From: Gracilimonas sp965227215 | GTDB taxonomy: Bacteria; Bacteroidota; Rhodothermia; Balneolales; Balneolaceae | Reading direction: 5' to 3' | NCBI GenBank assembly: GCA_965227215.1 | Contig: OZ245729.1 | Location: 2,480,001-2,544,000 of the forward strand | DNA length: 64,000 nucleotides | In this document: positions 24,680-32,597 of the stretch, one piece after another | How the letters are laid out: each line of letters starts with the position of its first letter | Numbering within the stretch: position 1 is the first letter of the stretch | Position numbers and translations under genes: made by a program | The notes under the pieces: model-generated | Database searches by the model: none | The model's input: the letters and a program-made list of their open reading frames with translations, nothing else | What the model was told of the DNA's origin: nothing

Positions 24680-25636
24680 GTGGAGATAAGAGAGGAAATT
24701 ACTAGTCCTGAAATTGATTATTCGGATAGGATTATAGGTGATTTGAAAGGAGCTGAGACCGGCCCCACGGTAATTGCACTTGCCGGAATTCACGGAAATG
24801 AACCCACCGGTATTGAGGCCATCCGTCATATCATTGAAAAGCTGGAATCAAAAAAAGGAGATTTCAGGGGTAGGTTTTTGGGACTGATTGGAAATATTGA
24901 AGCTCTTCAGCAAAGAAAACGGTTCATTGATGAAGATATGAACCGTATTTGGTTTACATCTATACTGGATAAAATTCGCCGGACTCCTATAAAGGAATTG
25001 AAAACGGCTGAGCGGAGAGAAACCAAGAAGCTGTTGGAAATTATAGATCCAATCATTCTTAATGAAGATCAGGAACAGCCCGTTATCTTCGTTGACCTCC
25101 ATAGTTTCTCAGCTGAAAGTGGGTTGTTTGTTATTTCTACCCGGGATGAAGAAAATATTGAACTGTTGGCGCAGCTTAGGGTGCCTCTTATTTTCGGAAT
25201 TGAAAAAGCGCTGCATGGAACCGCTTTAAAGTATATACAGAACACCGGAAATATTGGTTTTGCCTTCGAAACAGGCCAGCATTTTAGCGAGAATGCAGAA
25301 GATAATGCGTCAGCCGGAATTTTATGTTTATTGGTGGCGGCAGGATGTATTTCAGCATCCAGTATTGAGGATTTTACCCGCTATTATGATTACCTGAACA
25401 AGCAAACTCAGGCACTTCCCCATAAAGTGGAGTTTTTGTATAAGCACATCATAGAGCCGGAGGACAACTTTGAGATGCGTCCCGGCTTCAAAAACTTCGA
25501 TAAAGTAGAAAAAGGGCAATGGTTGGCAAACGATCGCCACGGTAAAATTCTGGCACAAAGAGATGGCTTTATACTGATGCCACTGTATCAGCAACAAGGC
25601 GAGGACGGGTTCTTTATTGTCGAAGAAAGTGAATAA
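24680..25636 (+). CDS. AstE/AspA-family zinc amidohydrolase
   Basis: The 318-residue product belongs to the succinylglutamate desuccinylase/aspartoacylase family, M14-like enzymes that hydrolyse N-acyl amino acids. The zinc ligands are His38 and Glu41 (GIHGNEPTG) and His141 (VDLHSFSAE). The catalytic Glu is probably in FAFETGQH. A GTG start at 24680 places it eight bases after the GCS2-CBS gene. The acyl substrate cannot be named from sequence. Confidence 0.88.
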   Translation: MEIREEITSPEIDYSDRIIGDLKGAETGPTVIALAGIHGNEPTGIEAIRHIIEKLESKKGDFRGRFLGLIGNIEALQQRKRFIDEDMNRIWFTSILDKIRRTPIKELKTAERRETKKLLEIIDPIILNEDQEQPVIFVDLHSFSAESGLFVISTRDEENIELLAQLRVPLIFGIEKALHGTALKYIQNTGNIGFAFETGQHFSENAEDNASAGILCLLVAAGCISASSIEDFTRYYDYLNKQTQALPHKVEFLYKHIIEPEDNFEMRPGFKNFDKVEKGQWLANDRHGKILAQRDGFILMPLYQQQGEDGFFIVEESE

Positions 25637-25666
25637 AAAGTTACCACTTAGAATAGTAAATTAAAT

Positions 25667-25699
25667 TTTGTCTGATGGGCCACACTTTGTGTAAGTTTG
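25667..25699 (+). promoter_or_regulatory. Bacteroidota-type promoter for scpB
   Basis: TTTG (25667-25670) and TAAGTTTG (25692-25699) are spaced by 21 bases, matching the Bacteroidota -33 TTTG / -7 TAnnTTTG pattern. The scpB ATG lies 39 bases downstream. A TTG start candidate at 25697 would fall inside this -7 box, which argues against it. Confidence 0.6.
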
Positions 25700-25738
25700 T
25701 GCCTTGATAGTTTCCAGCCTGAATTGAATGATTTTTAC

Positions 25739-26536
25739 ATGAGAAACGATTATGAATTTATTGATGGCACCCGGCTTTCATCGGTGATCGAAGCACTGAT
25801 TTTTGCCAGCGAGGAGCCCATTCCCGGTTCAAAAATCCGGGAAATTATTGTTGATAACGAAGAGCAGATTGAAATTACCGAAGAAACGGTTTCTGACTTT
25901 GTAGACAAGCTTAACGAACGTTATGATGAAAATGGCCTGAGCTTTCGCATCCAGGCATTGGGTGGGGGTTATACGTTTGTAACCGAGAAAAAATATCACT
26001 ACTGGCTGAGCATCTTTCAGCACGAAAATGCCTACCGAAAGTTATCGCAGTCGGCAATTGAGTCACTTGCTATTGTGGCTTATCGCCAACCTATCACCAA
26101 ACCGGAAGTGGATCAAATTCGTGGGGTTGATTCCGGATACATCTTACGTCAGCTCATGGAGAAGGCATTGATAGAAGTTTCAGGCCGCGCCGACAGTCCC
26201 GGAAAGCCACTTTTATATAGAACTACCAAGCACTTTCTCCGACACTTTGGAATTAACTCGGTAGATGAACTGCCGAAACCACGCGAGATCGACGAAATTC
26301 TGAAAGATGATGATATGGCAGAGCACCGTCAGTTATTGATGGAGCGCCAGCTTATGATGGAGGAAATGAACGATGACGATGAAGAAGTGACCAAAGAGGA
26401 TGTTGCTGAAGAGTTGCTGACCGAATACCAGGAAAAGAAGGCAGCCAAAGAATCAGAAGAACATGAAGAGGTTGAGGAAGAACAGGTTCAGCCTGAAAAT
26501 AATAATGAAGAAAGTGAAACCAACGAGGAAGAATGA
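25739..26536 (+). CDS. scpB: ScpB, segregation and condensation protein
   Basis: The 265-residue product has tandem winged-helix domains: LSSVIEALIFASEEPIPGSKI, then the signature AIESLAIVAYRQPITKPEVDQIRG. ScpB binds ScpA as part of the SMC-ScpAB condensin. Beyond residue 195 an acidic coiled tail (runs of EE with MMEEMNDDDEEV) extends it well past the usual 180-200 residues. The start at 25739 is chosen over a TTG at 25697. Its stop overlaps rluB as ATGA. No scpA neighbour is present. Confidence 0.93.
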   Translation: MRNDYEFIDGTRLSSVIEALIFASEEPIPGSKIREIIVDNEEQIEITEETVSDFVDKLNERYDENGLSFRIQALGGGYTFVTEKKYHYWLSIFQHENAYRKLSQSAIESLAIVAYRQPITKPEVDQIRGVDSGYILRQLMEKALIEVSGRADSPGKPLLYRTTKHFLRHFGINSVDELPKPREIDEILKDDDMAEHRQLLMERQLMMEEMNDDDEEVTKEDVAEELLTEYQEKKAAKESEEHEEVEEEQVQPENNNEESETNEEE

Positions 26537-27375
26537 GTAACCATAAAGGTGGAAATAAATCAGGAAAGAGAAGGCCCAAAAATAAGGCGGATTCTAAAAA
26601 AGCAGCTACCGCAGATCAGAATTATTCCAAAGATGAGGAAATCCGCTTAAATAAATTTATTGCCCATGCCGGGTTTTGCTCCCGCCGCGATGCAGACGAG
26701 TATATTTCGGCCGGGAAAGTACAGGTAAATGGCCAAGTCACAACCGAGTTAGGAACAAAGGTTCGGCGCAAAGATTCTGTGGTGGTTGACGGACAAAACC
26801 TGAGTTTGGAGCCGTTTGTATATTTGTTGCTGCATAAATCCAAGGATGTAATTACCACTACTGATGACGATCGCGACCGGACCACGGTGATGGATCAAAT
26901 CGAAGATGCTACCGGTTATCGCGTATATCCTGTGGGGCGTTTGGATAGAAACACCACGGGGTTACTTTTGCTAACCAATGATGGTGATTTGGCGCACCGG
27001 TTGATGCACCCCAGTTATGAAGTTCGCAAAACCTACCAGGTTTCCACAGAGAATCCACTTTCAGAAGGACAGCTCGAGCAGTATCTGGAAGGGGTTGAAC
27101 TCGAAGATGGGATCGCTAAAGGATATAACATTACTCAATTTGTAGACGATCCATATACGTTTGAGATGTCAGTATTTGAAGGTCGGAACCGGTTGATCCG
27201 GCGCATGGTAGAATTTCACGGAACCGAAGTAACCAAGCTTAAAAGAATAGAATATGCAGGGCTTACGCTGAAAGATGTTCCAATGGGGAGATGGAGATAT
27301 CTTCGCCAAAATGAAATTAATAACCTGCGAAAATTGGTTAAGCTAGAGACATTAGACTTTAATAAAGGAAAATAA
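26533..27375 (+). CDS. rluB: RluB-type 23S rRNA pseudouridine synthase
   Basis: The 280-residue enzyme has a basic N-terminal extension (HKGGNKSGKRRPKNKADSKK), an S4 RNA-binding domain (EIRLNKFIAHAGFCSRRDADEYI), and the catalytic RsuA/RluB core with Asp in VGRLDRNTTGLLLLTNDGDLA. It modifies a uridine in 23S rRNA helix regions near the peptidyl transferase centre. scpB-rluB coupling is common across bacteria. Confidence 0.93.
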   Translation: MSNHKGGNKSGKRRPKNKADSKKAATADQNYSKDEEIRLNKFIAHAGFCSRRDADEYISAGKVQVNGQVTTELGTKVRRKDSVVVDGQNLSLEPFVYLLLHKSKDVITTTDDDRDRTTVMDQIEDATGYRVYPVGRLDRNTTGLLLLTNDGDLAHRLMHPSYEVRKTYQVSTENPLSEGQLEQYLEGVELEDGIAKGYNITQFVDDPYTFEMSVFEGRNRLIRRMVEFHGTEVTKLKRIEYAGLTLKDVPMGRWRYLRQNEINNLRKLVKLETLDFNKGK

Positions 27376-27386
27376 ACACATATTAC

Positions 27387-28262
27387 ATGGAGATTAGCAG
27401 TATTTCGATTTCATCCGGACAGGTAGAATCTAATGAAGGATTGCCGATCCGTTACGATTTGTATTCACCTATTTCAAGAAACGGACTGAGCTTTCCGGTC
27501 ATTATTTTTCTGCACGGATTTAAAGGTTTCAAAGACTGGGGGCCTTTTCCGGATGTATGCGAAGAACTGGCGCGCGCCGGCTACGGGGTGGTAGCTATGA
27601 ACTTTTCCCTCAATGGAATCGGTGACAACAAAACCGAATTCACCGAGATGGAGCTTTTCGAAAGAGAAACATTTTCGCAGGATCTTGATGATGTGGGCAC
27701 CGTAATTGATGCGCTGCAAAAAGGAGAGATTACAGATAATCATTCCAACTTGAATACAGATGTAATTGGACTGTTAGGACATTCCCGCGGTGGACAAACA
27801 GCCATTGCTGCTGCTGTTGAATATGCCCCGGTACAATGTTTGGTTACCTGGTCTGCCGTAGCCGATTATCGTGAACGCTGGACCGATGAAATGAAGAAAG
27901 ATTGGAAAGAGCAGGGTTATACTGAAATTGAAAACACCCGAACCGGCCAGAAGATGAAGGTCGGAAAAGTAGTTTATGAAGACTCTGTGAACAATGCTGA
28001 ACGGGTTATTGCAATGGAACGGGTAAAAGATCTGAGAATCCCAACATTGTTTATTCATGGAAGAGATGATGAGTCTGTGACTTATACCAACTCAGAAAAA
28101 CTCCACATTGCATGCGAAGCCCGGGATAAAGAGCTTCGGTTGGTTGCCAACGGCACGCATACTTATGGTGCAGCTCATCCATTTGAAGATCATGATTTCC
28201 CTAAACCATTCGCTGAAGTACTGGAATGGACGGAAGGCTGGTTTGTGGAGCATCTGCGCTGA
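27387..28262 (+). CDS. alpha/beta hydrolase of dienelactone-hydrolase type
   Basis: The 291-residue product shows the oxyanion motif IFLHGFKGFKDWGPFPD, nucleophile elbow GLLGHSRGGQTA, acid in LFIHGRDDESV and a final His in GTHTYGAAHPF. No signal peptide, so cytoplasmic. Family members act on esters, peptides or lactones; the substrate is not inferable. It lies 11 bases after rluB and may be co-transcribed. Confidence 0.85.
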   Translation: MEISSISISSGQVESNEGLPIRYDLYSPISRNGLSFPVIIFLHGFKGFKDWGPFPDVCEELARAGYGVVAMNFSLNGIGDNKTEFTEMELFERETFSQDLDDVGTVIDALQKGEITDNHSNLNTDVIGLLGHSRGGQTAIAAAVEYAPVQCLVTWSAVADYRERWTDEMKKDWKEQGYTEIENTRTGQKMKVGKVVYEDSVNNAERVIAMERVKDLRIPTLFIHGRDDESVTYTNSEKLHIACEARDKELRLVANGTHTYGAAHPFEDHDFPKPFAEVLEWTEGWFVEHLR

Positions 28263-28292
28263 GAGCCCTCTTTTAATATTTTTACACAACAA

Positions 28293-28326
28293 TTGCCTGA
28301 TACTACTTGATTAGCAGGCAAAGTAG
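28293..28326 (+). other. possible pseudoknot in the leader of the metalloprotease gene
   Basis: TTGCCTG (28293-28299) pairs with CAGGCAA (28315-28321). CTACT (28303-28307), inside that loop, pairs with AGTAG (28322-28326) just after it. This interleaved order is that of an H-type pseudoknot, 52 bases before the ATG at 28378. No T-run follows, so it is not a simple terminator for the upstream gene. Short stems make chance possible. Confidence 0.35.
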
Positions 28327-28377
28327 CCTCACTTTAACTCATCTGATTATTTACCAATAAAGAACTAACGAGGAACC

Positions 28378-30903
28378 ATGAACTACGGAAAAAATACTTT
28401 TACCAAGCTTGCCGTATTTCTTTTGAGTTTTACCTTTGTATTAGCAGGGTGTAAAACAGCAGAGAAAGCAGCAAGTTCTTCAGAAAAACCTACACGCAGT
28501 ATGCGTGGTGGGGGCTCCGGCGGTGACAACGGAATGAAGAAATACAGTGATGTCATCACTAAAGACGCTGAAACAGATGAAGGTCTGTTTGACGTGCACA
28601 AGGTGGACGACAAATATTATTATGAAATACCTGATGATCTGTTAGATCGCGAAATGCTTTTAGTAAGTCGTATTGCTAAAACAGCAGACAATCTTGGATA
28701 CGGTGGTGAAAAGCTGAATACTCAAATCGTACGCTGGGAAAAGAAACAAGATAAAATTTTGTTACGCCATGTTTCTTATGAGAATGTAGCATCGGATACC
28801 ATGCCTATTTATGAGGCGGTACAAAACTCAAACTTCGAACCCATTATCGCTACGTTCGACATAGCGGCTCTGAATGAAGATTCTACCGGGTCCGTAGTTG
28901 AAATCAACAGCCTGTTTACCAATGATATTCCTTCTTTAGGATTGGATAGTGGTGATCGCCGTGAATATCAAATTCGCCGGGTTGATGGCAGCCGAACATT
29001 TATTGAGCACATCAATAGTTACCCAAAGAATATTGAAGCCCGTAACCTGATTACGTATGATGCGAGCAACCCTCCTTCAAACTCTTCTACCGGAACCATT
29101 TCTTTGGAGCTAAATCACAGTATGATTGTGCTTCCTGAAGAAGAAATGAGATCTCGTGCTTACGATCAGCGCGTTGGATTCTTTAGTGTCCAGAAAACCA
29201 AATACACGGACAATGCTCAGAAAGCAAAGCAAATCCGTGACATTACCCGCTGGAAGCTTGTTCCTAAAGACAAAGAAGCCTACATCGCTTGGTTAAACGG
29301 TGAAAGTGATGAGCTTGTAGAGCCTGAAAACCCAATTATTTATTACGTTGACCCTGCAACTCCCGAAAAATGGAGAAAATATTTACTTCAGGGTGTAGAT
29401 GACTGGCAAGTAGCTTTTGAAGCAGCCGGTTTCAAAAATGCGATTATGGGTAAGCTTCCTCCAAGTAAAGAAGAAGATCCGGAGTTTAGCCCCGAAGATG
29501 TGCGCTATTCGGTAATCCGCTATTTCGCATCACCCGTGCAAAACGCATACGGGCCTCATGTTCATGATCCAAGAAGTGGACAGATTCTTGAAAGTGACAT
29601 CGGATGGTACCACAACGTGATGAACCTGCTTCGTAACTGGTTCTTCATTCAAACTGCCGCTGCTAACCCGGATGCACGTGGGGTAGAATTTGATGATGAA
29701 ATTATGGGTGAATTGATTCGATTTGTATCTGCTCACGAAGTAGGGCATACACTCGGTTTCCCACACAACTGGGGTTCAAGTTATGCCTATACGGTAGATC
29801 AGCTTCGTGACCCTGAGTTTACCTCAACCCACGGAACGGCACCTTCCATCATGGATTATGCCCGATTCAACTATGTGGCTCAACCCGGCGATGGAGTAAC
29901 TAACTTCTACCCGGCTGTAGGAGAATACGACAAATGGGTGACTAAATGGGGCTATACCTGGTTCCCCGAAGACATGAGTGACGAAGAAATTGAAGCTACC
30001 CTGAATGAGTGGACTATCGAAAGAGCAGACGATCCTGTTTATTTCTATGGTCGCCAAACCGGAAGTAAAATTGACCCTCGTTCCCAAAATGAAGACCTCA
30101 CCAATAACGCAATGGAAGCCGGTGAACTCGGTCTTGCTAACCTGCAGGTAATCACTGAAAACCTGATTGACTGGACCGAGCGTGAAGGTGCCAACTTTGA
30201 AGAGCTGGATGAACTGTATAGAAATGTTCTTAGCCAGTGGTACCGCTACATGGGCCATGCACTCAGCAATATTGGTGGTGTGTATGAGAACCATAAAACG
30301 TATGAGCAAGACGGTGCGGTTTACGAACCGGTACCGGAAGCAACACAACGTGAAGCTATGGAGTTTTTGCAGCAGCATGCATTCAGTTCACCGAGCTGGG
30401 CTTTCGATGACGAAATCCTGAACCGGGTGAATCAGGCATCAGCAATTGATAACTTCAGAAACTATCAGGAAAATGTTCTTGGTAGTGTAGCAGACGCTCA
30501 GCGAATTGCTCGTTTGATTGAATTCGAGCGTCGTTCATCAGAAGACGTTTATACCGCCTTTGAAATGATGGATGATCTGCGAAATGGAATCTTCTCTGAA
30601 GTGCGTGCTAACGAAAATATAGACGTGCACCGCAGAAACCTTCAGCGTGCGTACATCGAGCAGATGGAATCGCTGATGACTAATGAGCTGCCAAACATTC
30701 CGGCTCAGTGGAGACAATTTCTTGGCTGGACACAGGTTGATGTAAGTCAGTCTGATATCCGACCAATTGTTCGAAATCAGCTAACTATACTGAACCGCGA
30801 TATTAGTCGTGCCTTGAGAAGTGGCGGATTTAACCGCTCAACCCGAGTGCACCTCGAAGATGCGCAAATGAGAATTGAAGACATTTTAGATGGCGACGAT
30901 TAA
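28378..30903 (+). CDS. zinc-dependent metalloprotease lipoprotein (DUF5117/DUF4953 type)
   Basis: The 841-residue protein carries a lipoprotein signal (LLSFTFVLAGCKTAEKA, lipidated Cys at about 25). It has the DUF5117 region with EIPDDLLDREMLLVSRI, and a metzincin-like zinc site HEVGHTLGFPHNWG (453-466), followed by APSIMDYARFNYVAQPGD containing the Met-turn. Homologues are abundant in Bacteroidota, exported and of unknown substrate. It is followed by a clear terminator, so it forms its own unit or ends the upstream one. Confidence 0.9.
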   Translation: MNYGKNTFTKLAVFLLSFTFVLAGCKTAEKAASSSEKPTRSMRGGGSGGDNGMKKYSDVITKDAETDEGLFDVHKVDDKYYYEIPDDLLDREMLLVSRIAKTADNLGYGGEKLNTQIVRWEKKQDKILLRHVSYENVASDTMPIYEAVQNSNFEPIIATFDIAALNEDSTGSVVEINSLFTNDIPSLGLDSGDRREYQIRRVDGSRTFIEHINSYPKNIEARNLITYDASNPPSNSSTGTISLELNHSMIVLPEEEMRSRAYDQRVGFFSVQKTKYTDNAQKAKQIRDITRWKLVPKDKEAYIAWLNGESDELVEPENPIIYYVDPATPEKWRKYLLQGVDDWQVAFEAAGFKNAIMGKLPPSKEEDPEFSPEDVRYSVIRYFASPVQNAYGPHVHDPRSGQILESDIGWYHNVMNLLRNWFFIQTAAANPDARGVEFDDEIMGELIRFVSAHEVGHTLGFPHNWGSSYAYTVDQLRDPEFTSTHGTAPSIMDYARFNYVAQPGDGVTNFYPAVGEYDKWVTKWGYTWFPEDMSDEEIEATLNEWTIERADDPVYFYGRQTGSKIDPRSQNEDLTNNAMEAGELGLANLQVITENLIDWTEREGANFEELDELYRNVLSQWYRYMGHALSNIGGVYENHKTYEQDGAVYEPVPEATQREAMEFLQQHAFSSPSWAFDDEILNRVNQASAIDNFRNYQENVLGSVADAQRIARLIEFERRSSEDVYTAFEMMDDLRNGIFSEVRANENIDVHRRNLQRAYIEQMESLMTNELPNIPAQWRQFLGWTQVDVSQSDIRPIVRNQLTILNRDISRALRSGGFNRSTRVHLEDAQMRIEDILDGDD

Positions 30904-30926
30904 TCTCTAAGCCAGCTAAGTTTTTC

Positions 30927-30961
30927 AAACCCCGTGCATACAAAATGTGCGGGGTTTTTTT
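30927..30961 (+). terminator. intrinsic terminator after the metalloprotease
   Basis: AACCCCGTGCA (30928-30938) pairs with TGTGCGGGGTT (30946-30956), 11 pairs including two G-T wobbles, around TACAAAA. A run of seven T follows. Confidence 0.88.
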
Positions 30962-30971
30962 ATGTTTAGAT

Positions 30972-31003
30972 TTTGAAGATCAATCACTGTTTTAGCATCT
31001 TTG
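30972..31003 (+). promoter_or_regulatory. Bacteroidota-type promoter for the desaturase-like gene
   Basis: TTTG (30972-30975) and CATCTTTG (30996-31003) are spaced by 20 bases, one mismatch from the TAnnTTTG -7 consensus. The ATG at 31032 lies 28 bases further on. Confidence 0.5.
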
Positions 31004-31031
31004 GCTGGTAGCTAATTAACAATCTGTTTCT

Positions 31032-31901
31032 ATGGAATCATTAATTGAATTTTTTGAAGACGTTCCCACGGTTTTCAGAGCGGGGATGTTGGTAGGCGGA
31101 ATATTTTTATTCTGGATTATTGAAGGTGTTTTTCCGCTCTTTGAGTTTGGCTATAAAAAAGTACGTCATGCGGCTATCAACCTTGTGCTGAATGGTTTTT
31201 TTGTGGTGATAGGTTTGGGGTTTGCCGGCCTTTTGGTATGGTCATCTAATTATGTGACAACTAATGGATTTGGCGTTCTTCAATGGATTGAAATGCCGTT
31301 GTGGGCTCAGGCCATCGTAGGGGTGATGCTGCTCGACTTTTTCGGAGCGTACCTGATCCACTGGATTGAACACAAAGTCGTTTTTATGTGGAAATTTCAC
31401 CTTGTACACCACAGTGATACTACAGTGGATGTTACCACCGGTCTTCGTCACCATCCAGGGGAAGCTGTTTTCAGAATGGTTTTTACCATCATAGGAGTGA
31501 TTATTGTCGGAGCTCCAATCTGGATTATCTTCCTTTATCAAAGTATTTCGGCTCTGTTCGCTCACCTGACCCATGCCAATATCAATATGCCGAGAAAGAT
31601 AGACCGAGCCTTATCGTGGATCTTTATTACACCGCTGATGCATAAAGTTCATCACCATTATACACAGCCCTTAACCGACACCAACTACGGGAATATCTTT
31701 GCAGTTTGGGATCGGATGTTCGGCACCTTTGCTCAGGTAGATGAGATGACTGAACTAAAGTACGGCATCGATACACATATGGACCCGGCCGAAAATGATA
31801 ATTTGGGCAATCTGCTAAAGATCCCCTTCCAGTCGTACCGGCCGTCGGTAGGTTCTAAATTTGGGGATGAAGTGGATATTAATGAGCCGAATAATGAGTA
31901 A
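31032..31901 (+). CDS. sterol desaturase/fatty acid hydroxylase family membrane enzyme
   Basis: The 289-residue protein has four or five membrane helices and the histidine-box set of the family: HWIEH (110-114), HLVHH (123-127), RHHPGE (139-144) and HKVHHH near 215. These ligate a di-iron centre for hydroxylation or desaturation of lipid chains. No lipid-biosynthetic neighbour narrows the substrate. Its stop is three bases from the stop of the convergent YdeI gene. Confidence 0.9.
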   Translation: MESLIEFFEDVPTVFRAGMLVGGIFLFWIIEGVFPLFEFGYKKVRHAAINLVLNGFFVVIGLGFAGLLVWSSNYVTTNGFGVLQWIEMPLWAQAIVGVMLLDFFGAYLIHWIEHKVVFMWKFHLVHHSDTTVDVTTGLRHHPGEAVFRMVFTIIGVIIVGAPIWIIFLYQSISALFAHLTHANINMPRKIDRALSWIFITPLMHKVHHHYTQPLTDTNYGNIFAVWDRMFGTFAQVDEMTELKYGIDTHMDPAENDNLGNLLKIPFQSYRPSVGSKFGDEVDINEPNNE

Positions 31902-31904
31902 TAC

Positions 31905-32522
31905 TTAGTCGTGAAATCCTTTTCCTTCTTTAATCTTTGGAATATATTTCTCAATTCTTCGCTGGCGGGTGAATGACTGCTTTGCACCTGAGAAGTGAAT
32001 AATATATCCGCGCTGTCGTCCCGGGGTTAATGCTTCGAAGGCTTCTTTCAGGGCCGGATCTTCATCGAACTTTACCTTTAGTTCTTCAGGTATGGGTTCC
32101 GGGTTCTTTTTGAATTTTACTTTCTCTCCGGATTGCTCAATTCTAATAGCTTCCCGGATATACTCTTTCAGGATGTGTTCTGAATCCGTTATTTGTTCAA
32201 CACTTGTATACTTGAAGAGACGAGCTGCTTGTGAATTTTTCCCGGGTTTTACCAGTACTTTTCGGGGATCTTTAAGGAGGGAGCCTTTAAAAAAACTAAC
32301 CGAGCAATAGTTCTTGAAGGCACTCAGGATCAGCACATTGCTACCCTGATAGGTATAACAGGGAACGCTCCATTTCACCTCTTCTTTCAGGCCCGATTCA
32401 AGAATGATAAGCCTGAGCTGCTTCAGTTCTTCCTCCCAGTCATGAACTTTACAGTCTGGTGTGCCTACCAAAGGACATCTTCCGCAGCCTTGTTCCAGGT
32501 AAAGGTCAACTTCAGGATTCAT
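31905..32522 (-). CDS. YdeI/OmdA family protein (DUF1801-like)
   Basis: The 205-residue product has the DUF1801/YdhG-like fold (EEVKWSVPCYTYQGSNVLIL, FKNYCSVSFFKGSLLKDP) and the YdeI C-terminus (FEALTPGRQRGYIIHFSGAKQSFTRQRRIEKYIPKI). An N-terminal Cys cluster (GCGRCPLVGTPDC) might bind a metal. The role is unclear; E. coli YdeI is linked to cationic-peptide stress. The Cys cluster is common in Bacteroidota members. Confidence 0.88.
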   Translation of the reverse strand: MNPEVDLYLEQGCGRCPLVGTPDCKVHDWEEELKQLRLIILESGLKEEVKWSVPCYTYQGSNVLILSAFKNYCSVSFFKGSLLKDPRKVLVKPGKNSQAARLFKYTSVEQITDSEHILKEYIREAIRIEQSGEKVKFKKNPEPIPEELKVKFDEDPALKEAFEALTPGRQRGYIIHFSGAKQSFTRQRRIEKYIPKIKEGKGFHD

Positions 32523-32597
32523 GAGCGCACTGCTTGAGTTGTGTTGTTACGTGATTATAACAAAATGTCCCAAAAGGTTCCTGGCTTAGTTAGGGTA

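Noticed and set aside
25697..25738. TTG start for scpB
   Set aside because: It falls inside the predicted -7 promoter element and the added residues do not match the family.
29824..30378. 184-residue minus-strand frame
   Set aside because: Antisense to the metalloprotease gene, no family features.
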